Source: Clytia hemisphaerica
Lineage: Eukaryota; Cnidaria; Hydrozoa; Leptothecata; Clytiidae
Reading direction: 5' to 3'
Assembly (NCBI GenBank): GCA_902728285.1
Contig: CACVBU010000378.1
Coordinates: 124,001 to 188,000 of the forward strand
DNA length: 64,000 nt
Shown here: positions 57,820 through 64,000 of the stretch, piece after piece
How the letters are laid out: each line of letters starts with the position of its first letter
Numbering within the stretch: position 1 is the stretch's first letter
Translations under genes and position numbers: made by a program
The notes under the pieces: generated by a model
Told to the model about the DNA's origin: nothing
The model's database searches: none
The model's input: the letters and a program-made list of their open reading frames with translations, nothing else

Positions 57820-60800
57820 TAGGGACCGCGAAAGACGGGGGTAAAATGGTTGGAATCGACCAAAATGTTGTTTTTAGGTTTTAGACCACCTATAACCATG
57901 GGATGAGTTTTAGAAGCATTCTTATCATTAAATAAATGTCCTGTAAAAGTTTGGTGGCCATAACTTTATTTTTTATGAAAATATGAGCAATTTTGTAAAA
58001 TTTTGAATGGCAGACGACCTACCAACAGAAAATTGGATTTAGACAGGTGAGCGCGTCCTCAAACCCCCATGATGTTATACATTTTTGGAACTGGAAGAGA
58101 TCAGCGCTGTTTGTTTTTTTTGTCTCATGGACCCAATCAAATCCTACAAAAAATTATTCAGTTTTTTCTGGGAAAAAGCCACTTTTGAGGGCTTTAGCTG
58201 TCCTCCCCGGCATTAAGACAAAGATAATATGAAATTTCAACCTTTTTTACATATTCTTTGTTAATAAAAACAAAGACTTATAACCAAAACAAGACGTCTA
58301 AGCGCATAATTATGCAAAATTATCTCATTGTTCGAACAATAAAAATAAATTTCCTTTGATCCGCACGTTAGTTGCCGACAAAATTAAAAAAAATGGCCGC
58401 CAAAACTCGAAGGCCACCAAATTTGGAACTACTTGTCCATGTAATTTTGCTAATTATGGTCTAATTATCATGAAATATGTCAACAAATTGGATTGGTTTG
58501 ATTTTAGAATAATTATTCTTTCCATTTCTGCTCTTTGAACCTTGAACTTTGGCCAGAAGGAAGAAATTTCGCAAAAACAAGATGGCTGACTGGTTTCTGA
58601 GTATTTGCTATAATGACCCAAAGAATGGCTTTGAAATACTATGTTAGAGAATTTTTTGATGATTAAAAATAATTTTCTAGCATTGTAATATGACCAAACT
58701 TTAAGTCCATACCATTCTTTTTTGTGGCCTGGCTCTTTTCAGACTGGCCTGGCTCAATGTTTTTGTGCTATTTTTTGTGAACTGTCAGACTGTGTTTTGT
58801 TGGAAATTAAGGTTTTCAGTTAGTTTACCTGGCTTTATGTTTGTTCAGATGAAAAGTATTCGGTTTAATATCGCTCATTTGATTTCGATATAACTTTTTT
58901 CAATTTATTTAGGTGTAAAATATATATAATATAAAAAAAACATCAAAATAATCAACCATAAATTCTGTATATATCCTGCTCCTTGAAAAGGCATTTCAAA
59001 AACAGATGGGCGACTTCAAATCAAGGATATCTTCAACAAACAAGATGTATTGTGATTAGAATTGAAATATATACATCTAACACCCAATGCTGAAAAATAT
59101 TTTGTCACAATGATGGTTTTTGAATCATAACTTTAATTTTCTGGCTATTTTATTATAACACCGAATCAATTTGTCACTGGATGGATTCTTTGGATATCTT
59201 GATATATGTGGCTTGGCTGGTAGACCTGGTAGATTAGAATTATCAACAGCGATGATGAAAAGATTGCTATTAACACTAACAATATTTGGAATATCTTAAA
59301 ATTTGGATAATGTACTAGAGACTAGCTCACAGCAGGCTACAAACTGAAATTGTGAGTGTTATTGCATCAGTATATATATGAAAATATTTGGTACCCCAAC
59401 CGTGAAATTGTGTTGTATGTCATTTGTAGAAAGTGGACTCAAATAAACAATTGATTGGTCATTGACTAAATAAGCGCCATCTGCCATCTCATGGACAGAA
59501 TCTGAGATTTACAAAAATAACGTACATTCAATTGGCTAAAAATGGAAAGAGTATTGAAAACTTGGATATTACTTTTAAAACAGTGTGCCAGATTTTAAAT
59601 TTGGCAAGACTGGTTTCTGAAATTTTTATAGATGAATTCTTTGGCTAGGTAATTTTAACAAATTATAGAAAGCAAACAGAAGCAAACTATATAAATTAAT
59701 CAGTCAGTCATCATAATGAAATTAATTTTGAGAGGTAATTTTGGAGGTAGTTCTTAATATTGTGAAATGCTCTGACTGTTAATACCAAAATTATTTGTTT
59801 GTGTAACTATTTTAATGTAGCGTAAGGGACTTTTTGTCTATACTTTGTCATCTAAGTAATCGTCAATTAATCCTCAGAAAAAATTAAATCAGGTCATCTA
59901 TTTTCAAAAGAATTGCCTATTTTTGTCTATTATTGTATTGTGTATTTGAAAATTGTTTTTTGTTTGTTTCTCAGTATTACCAAACAATAAATAATTAATG
60001 ATTTTGTATTTTTTGATTAGATTGTGTTATGCCAGTTAACTAGGGTCCTGGTTAAAGATATGTTACATGCATGAGTTACTTTGTTCATTTGTGTCCAGAC
60101 ATTTTTTTTACAAATCTCGAGACTGATAGTTGTTAACAAAAATTACAAGTATTTTTGTGATTTTGGTCTTGATTGGAAATGGTTGACAAATTCTGAAAAT
60201 TTTCAAATACCTTGAGGGAACCTTTTCTGGTGGGAACTAATTTTGGCAGGCAGCAATTATCCTAAATTTTTTTAATCTTGGTCGGAACTTATTTTGGCGA
60301 ATAGTGAATTTTTTTAATTTTGGCGAATGACAGCGTAAATCTCTTCTATTTTGCCTTATTTTGAGCAATTTTGATGAATTTCAGGGTTATTTAGGCAAGG
60401 AAACAAAAAATTTAATTTTGGCGGGAACTTATTTTGGCGAGTGAGCAAAATATTTAATTTTGGAAATTCCCAAAATTAGTTCCCTTAAAGCCTTAAAGGT
60501 ACTTATTTTCTAAATATGAAGTGATGAGTCAAAACAATCCCATCATTTTTCATTAAATTTTTCACATTTTTATGCTCCTGTAATTTTTATCAAAAGGTGT
60601 CATAAAAAAGTGAAATGCAAAATGATCAAACAGGCATTAAAAATAACAGGAGACTTGTTAAAATTTTATGTCAGAATCTCCTCAAAAGTTTGGATCAAAA
60701 TATTGAAAATTGAGTGAAAAAAAATTGTTTAATTTTTCAATTCAATTATCAGTCTTTGACCCAAACATTGATTCTATCTTTTCAAAACAATATGATTAAC

Positions 60801-62555
60801 AAAAATTTTTAGAATAAAAAAAACTTATACACTGGGAGTATCTTTGTTTAAAAGAAAAATTTAAAACTTTTAATAAAATAAGGTCCATAAAAGGCTCTAA
60901 CTACTCTTGGGTACCTAAATAAATGGGGGTTTGGAATAAGCCAGATAGGAGAATTTATTTATTAGCGGGGGTGGGGAAGTTTATTACGTACCCAAAAGTA
61001 CAGTTTTATATCGTAGATATAGTTTTAGTAAAATAGAGTTTAAAAAATGTTTGTATGTCATTCAAGTCCATCGTAAAATATCACGATACCCTCTAGTTGA
61101 GTGTCTACTACCATGATTATTATTTCTTCATTTCAGTATCGATATTAACACATATAGGTATATTAAAATAGTCAATCAACATCTTGTATATATATGTACT
61201 ATGTCATTCAAAATACCAAAAATATTCTCAAGTTTCCAATCAATTTAATTGGATGTCAAGAGTATGAATTATAAGATTGGGTTAATCATTCCACCATTTA
61301 TGAAATCAGCCTTTTTAGAGTTTCATATATCTGCAAGTTTTGCAAACACCAAAGTTAAGTAGAAAAGTGATCAGCCATAATAAATGATAAACATTCACAA
61401 CATATTAGTTCTTTAACTCGCTTTAACTCATCTGTCTTTTGGTACTGTAGGCCAGGTCGTCCTCAAAAGTTTAAAAATGTCCTAAAGTCTTTGAAGCTCA
61501 TCATTTGATCATCTTTGAGTACATCTTTCTGGTTTCCAATAGTTGTTGACGATCAACTGTTAGATATGAATATAGAAGGCAGTTTTGATGTTGATATATC
61601 AGGCTGTCGGGTTTCCTTTAGCACTTGAGGAGAGGAGCCCATATCATAAAACTTCAATTTGTATCTTTCTGTTACGAAGATGATTTGATTGCCAGTAAAA
61701 CATTTTCACATTCATTTAGATTAGAACGAAGTCAGAGTTTCTAATTTTCTAATCAATTCAAGTTTTTCTGCTTCAGCCATTTTGAAAATTTCGACGAAAA
61801 TTCTGAGAAATTAGTAATATTGATTATTTTTGCTGACTCGGCAAAACAATTGTTTTTATTGCTGACGTGGCAAAATTGATTGTTTTCGTTCACTAATTAT
61901 GCGGAAACCCTGTAGATATAGTTTATTGTATTAGAAGAACAATAACACGCTATCTGATGAGATCTAACTAAGGTGAAACAATGGTTAGACGTCTTGTTTT
62001 GGTTATAAGTCTTTGATAAAAATTAACATTTTCAACCGCGCTCTGCTGTCTTTTTTGGCTCAAAGTTTATTGGTATTCGAGAAATTCTACAGAATTGTCG
62101 AGCGCGTGTTTGTTTACAATTCGAAAGTTCAAAGTCCACGGAGAGTGACAATCTGCCAGCTCTCCGGCATACAGGATATTTTCGATTCATTCGTACGGCA
62201 AACGAGAATTTTGAAAAAAAAAATTGATAAAAAATTAAAACTTTGTCTTGAGAACCTTCGTGCCAAGTTTCAATGTTATAGCATTAATAGAAGTAAAGTT
62301 ATTGCAAAAAATGTATTTTTCGACATAACCCCCGGATTTTCACTTTTAAACCTATTTAACCATGATTTTTACAAAAATCCTCGGATATCGTTCCATAAAA
62401 AGGGTCATTTTCAGGAGATAGAAAATTTCATATCTCGAGAACGGCTTGGCCGATTTTGATGAATGACCCCTCATTTTTTTTCTTTTTTGATGCTCTTTCC
62501 AATGAGCATGGTTTCAATGCGCTAAAAACAATTTGAAAAAATCATTGCGGTCCCA
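57820..62555. mobile_element. possible 4.7-kb element with long decayed inverted ends
   Basis: A 29-bp sequence at 58271-58299 is an exact reverse complement of 61987-62015. About 450-540 bp further out on each side lies GGGACCGC (57823) or GCGGTCCC (62547). Sequence between these landmarks is only weakly alike. The interior holds a small TIR element (60213-60488) and no intact transposase. The interpretation as one element is tentative. Confidence 0.35.
60213..60488. repeat. GGGAACTTATTTTGGCG palindromic repeat
   Basis: It begins GAGGGAACC and ends with the mirrored GTTCCCTTAA, with three or four interior copies of GGAACTTATTTTGGCGA-like units in the same orientation. Confidence 0.5.
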
Positions 62556-64000
62556 GGAGCTTAAAGAGCACTAGTTGTTTTTTGAAATCTTAAATTTGTG
62601 ACTTGTTCTCTAAATTTTATTCAAAGTTAATCGAGCCTCACGTTCTTATAAATAGTAAGCGCCTATGGTTAGTGAAGTGTAAAAGAGGCGTTATCTGTAT
62701 AAAAATTACGATGAGCTACAAAACGCCTAAAGATTGATCACGCTTTAGCTATCAGCCAATCAAATCCAAGCTCTGTATCATGATAAACTAATAGACTTCA
62801 AGATATTGATCTTTGCATGATGTGCCCCCAAACCATCATTATATAACGAACTGTGGCGGCCTAAGAAAGAGTTTTTTTATGATATCATGCAATGACAAGG
62901 TTTGGTTGGATATGATCACGGAATTTTTATCACGATTCCTACTTTATAATGTGAAAAAGATTTTCATTACTTAGATCAGGTTCTAGTTTGAGTTAAGATC
63001 AATAGTGGTTTAAAACATGTGAATAACTAAGCCATTTGTACGGCGAATTTTATTGGAAGATAATCAAATGGTTTGAGATATTGAACCTATAGATTCCTTT
63101 TCCCAAATTTTTTATAGAGACTTTTTCCAAACAAGATGAAAATTTGCAACCTCTGAAGAAACTAGGTTCTTACAACACGGTTCTTACGTTGGAATTCTAT
63201 TGTTTGTCTGATAAAAGTCAAGAACTTGAAACTGAAATATCTCAACTTTGGCAAATACAATCAAGGTCATAATATTTGAGAAAAAAGGGAAATCCACCGG
63301 GAAGTTTTTGAACCACAATCGATTTGGAAGTGCTCTAAAGTAGGTTGGAAGGGTAGAGTTTTAGCTCTGAGTTTTAACACGAGACTTAAGACTAGACCTT
63401 AGGATCTCAGGATCCAAAAGTTCAAAAATAGTCCAATAAGACTCAGAATATAGCCTGGAAGTCTGCCAACCCCTCCATAATTGAAATATTCGATTAGATT
63501 AAAAAGATAGCCAAAAATCGACTTTCTCGCCAGAACTTTAAATCTTGAAAAACGTTAAAATAACCAAAATTCTCAATATATTATGACCTTAATTGTAGTT
63601 AGAAGGAAAAATCTTTTGCTCAGAACCATCGGCTGAATCTACATCCAAAATAAAAAGATTATTCCTTTGATACTTTCCATACCGCCCAAGCAAACTACAT
63701 GCTTTTGTTGTTATTTCTTTCGGTTGCCGTAATCTTGACAAAAACTTTTAATAAAATAACTTTTAATCCCTTAAAAATTTAATATTAGGTCCATGGAAAT
63801 TCAAAAATTCTCCCTTCGATATAAACGAGTTTAGCATTTCACCTTGGTCATCCAACCCATCCAACTCTGGAAACACGTTCATCCACCCCCACATGAATAT
63901 AAAATGCAATGACCCACTTTCGCAATTTCTATTTTTGTTTCTTTTTTTTGAATAGCTTGAGATTTTTTACAATAAATGAGGCCCCCCCAGCGGCACCCCT
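62556..64000. other. gene-free stretch
   Basis: AT-rich with no supported feature. A segment near 63335-63600 contains AGTTTTAGCTCTGAGTTTTA and TTAGGATCTCAGGATCCAA-like text resembling 23490-23760 in P450 intron 1, suggesting another dispersed repeat. Confidence 0.35.

Noticed and set aside
62013..62459. 148-codon plus-strand open frame
   Set aside because: It begins at TTG rather than ATG, has no recognisable domain, and overlaps a presumed decayed repeat arm.
1..64000. CRISPR arrays and tRNA or rRNA genes
   Set aside because: Repeats found are tandem or inverted with no regular spacers, and no convincing tRNA B-box context or rRNA segment was seen by eye.

Overview
The window is AT-rich animal nuclear DNA: genes are split by GT-AG introns, coding blocks are short, and miniature inverted-repeat transposons (MITEs) are numerous. 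The gene set points to an early-branching metazoan, most likely a cnidarian. It includes OSCP1, TRAPPC2, TMEM70, an AP-2 transcription factor, a microsomal P450, and a secreted protein pairing a jellyfish-toxin/Cry-like N-terminal region with three fucolectin-type domains. The lineage is an inference and no species is claimed.

Layout: 1-8.7 kb is gene-free and holds nested inverted-repeat elements. From 8.8 to 27.9 kb four plus-strand genes follow one another: TRAPPC2 (8801-9241, intronless), TMEM70 (10269-10916, intronless), OSCP1 (11363-19760, 13 exons, 378 aa) and a cytochrome P450 (22840-27893, 6 exons, 502 aa). A frameshifted GIY-YIG retroelement remnant lies just downstream at 28.2-28.5 kb. 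On the minus strand, 35800-31040 encodes a five-exon, 922-aa predicted secreted protein, and 42940-39967 encodes a three-exon, about 400-aa divergent AP-2 family factor. From 43 to 64 kb I find no supportable gene, only repeats and unassigned AT-rich sequence.

Exon chains were built by hand from splice signals and reading phase. All chains close in frame and give lengths normal for their families (TRAPPC2 146, TMEM70 215, OSCP1 378, P450 502 aa). TRAPPC2, TMEM70 and OSCP1 are closely spaced on one strand, and each has a splice-acceptor-like site shortly before its ATG. That fits either 5'-UTR introns or spliced-leader trans-splicing. The five genes with known relatives act in unrelated processes (ER-Golgi traffic, ATP synthase assembly, ciliary/transport function, oxidation, transcription), so no shared pathway is implied.

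The most unusual item is the minus-strand 922-aa protein. Its N-terminal region has a pore-former-like layout, and each of its three lectin-like domains is encoded by exactly one symmetric phase 1-1 exon. The repeats are also informative: a MITE whose empty site is preserved in a neighbouring tandem unit, a MITE with a perfect 9-bp target duplication, an element with about 20-bp minisatellites inside both ends, and several families present in two or more copies.
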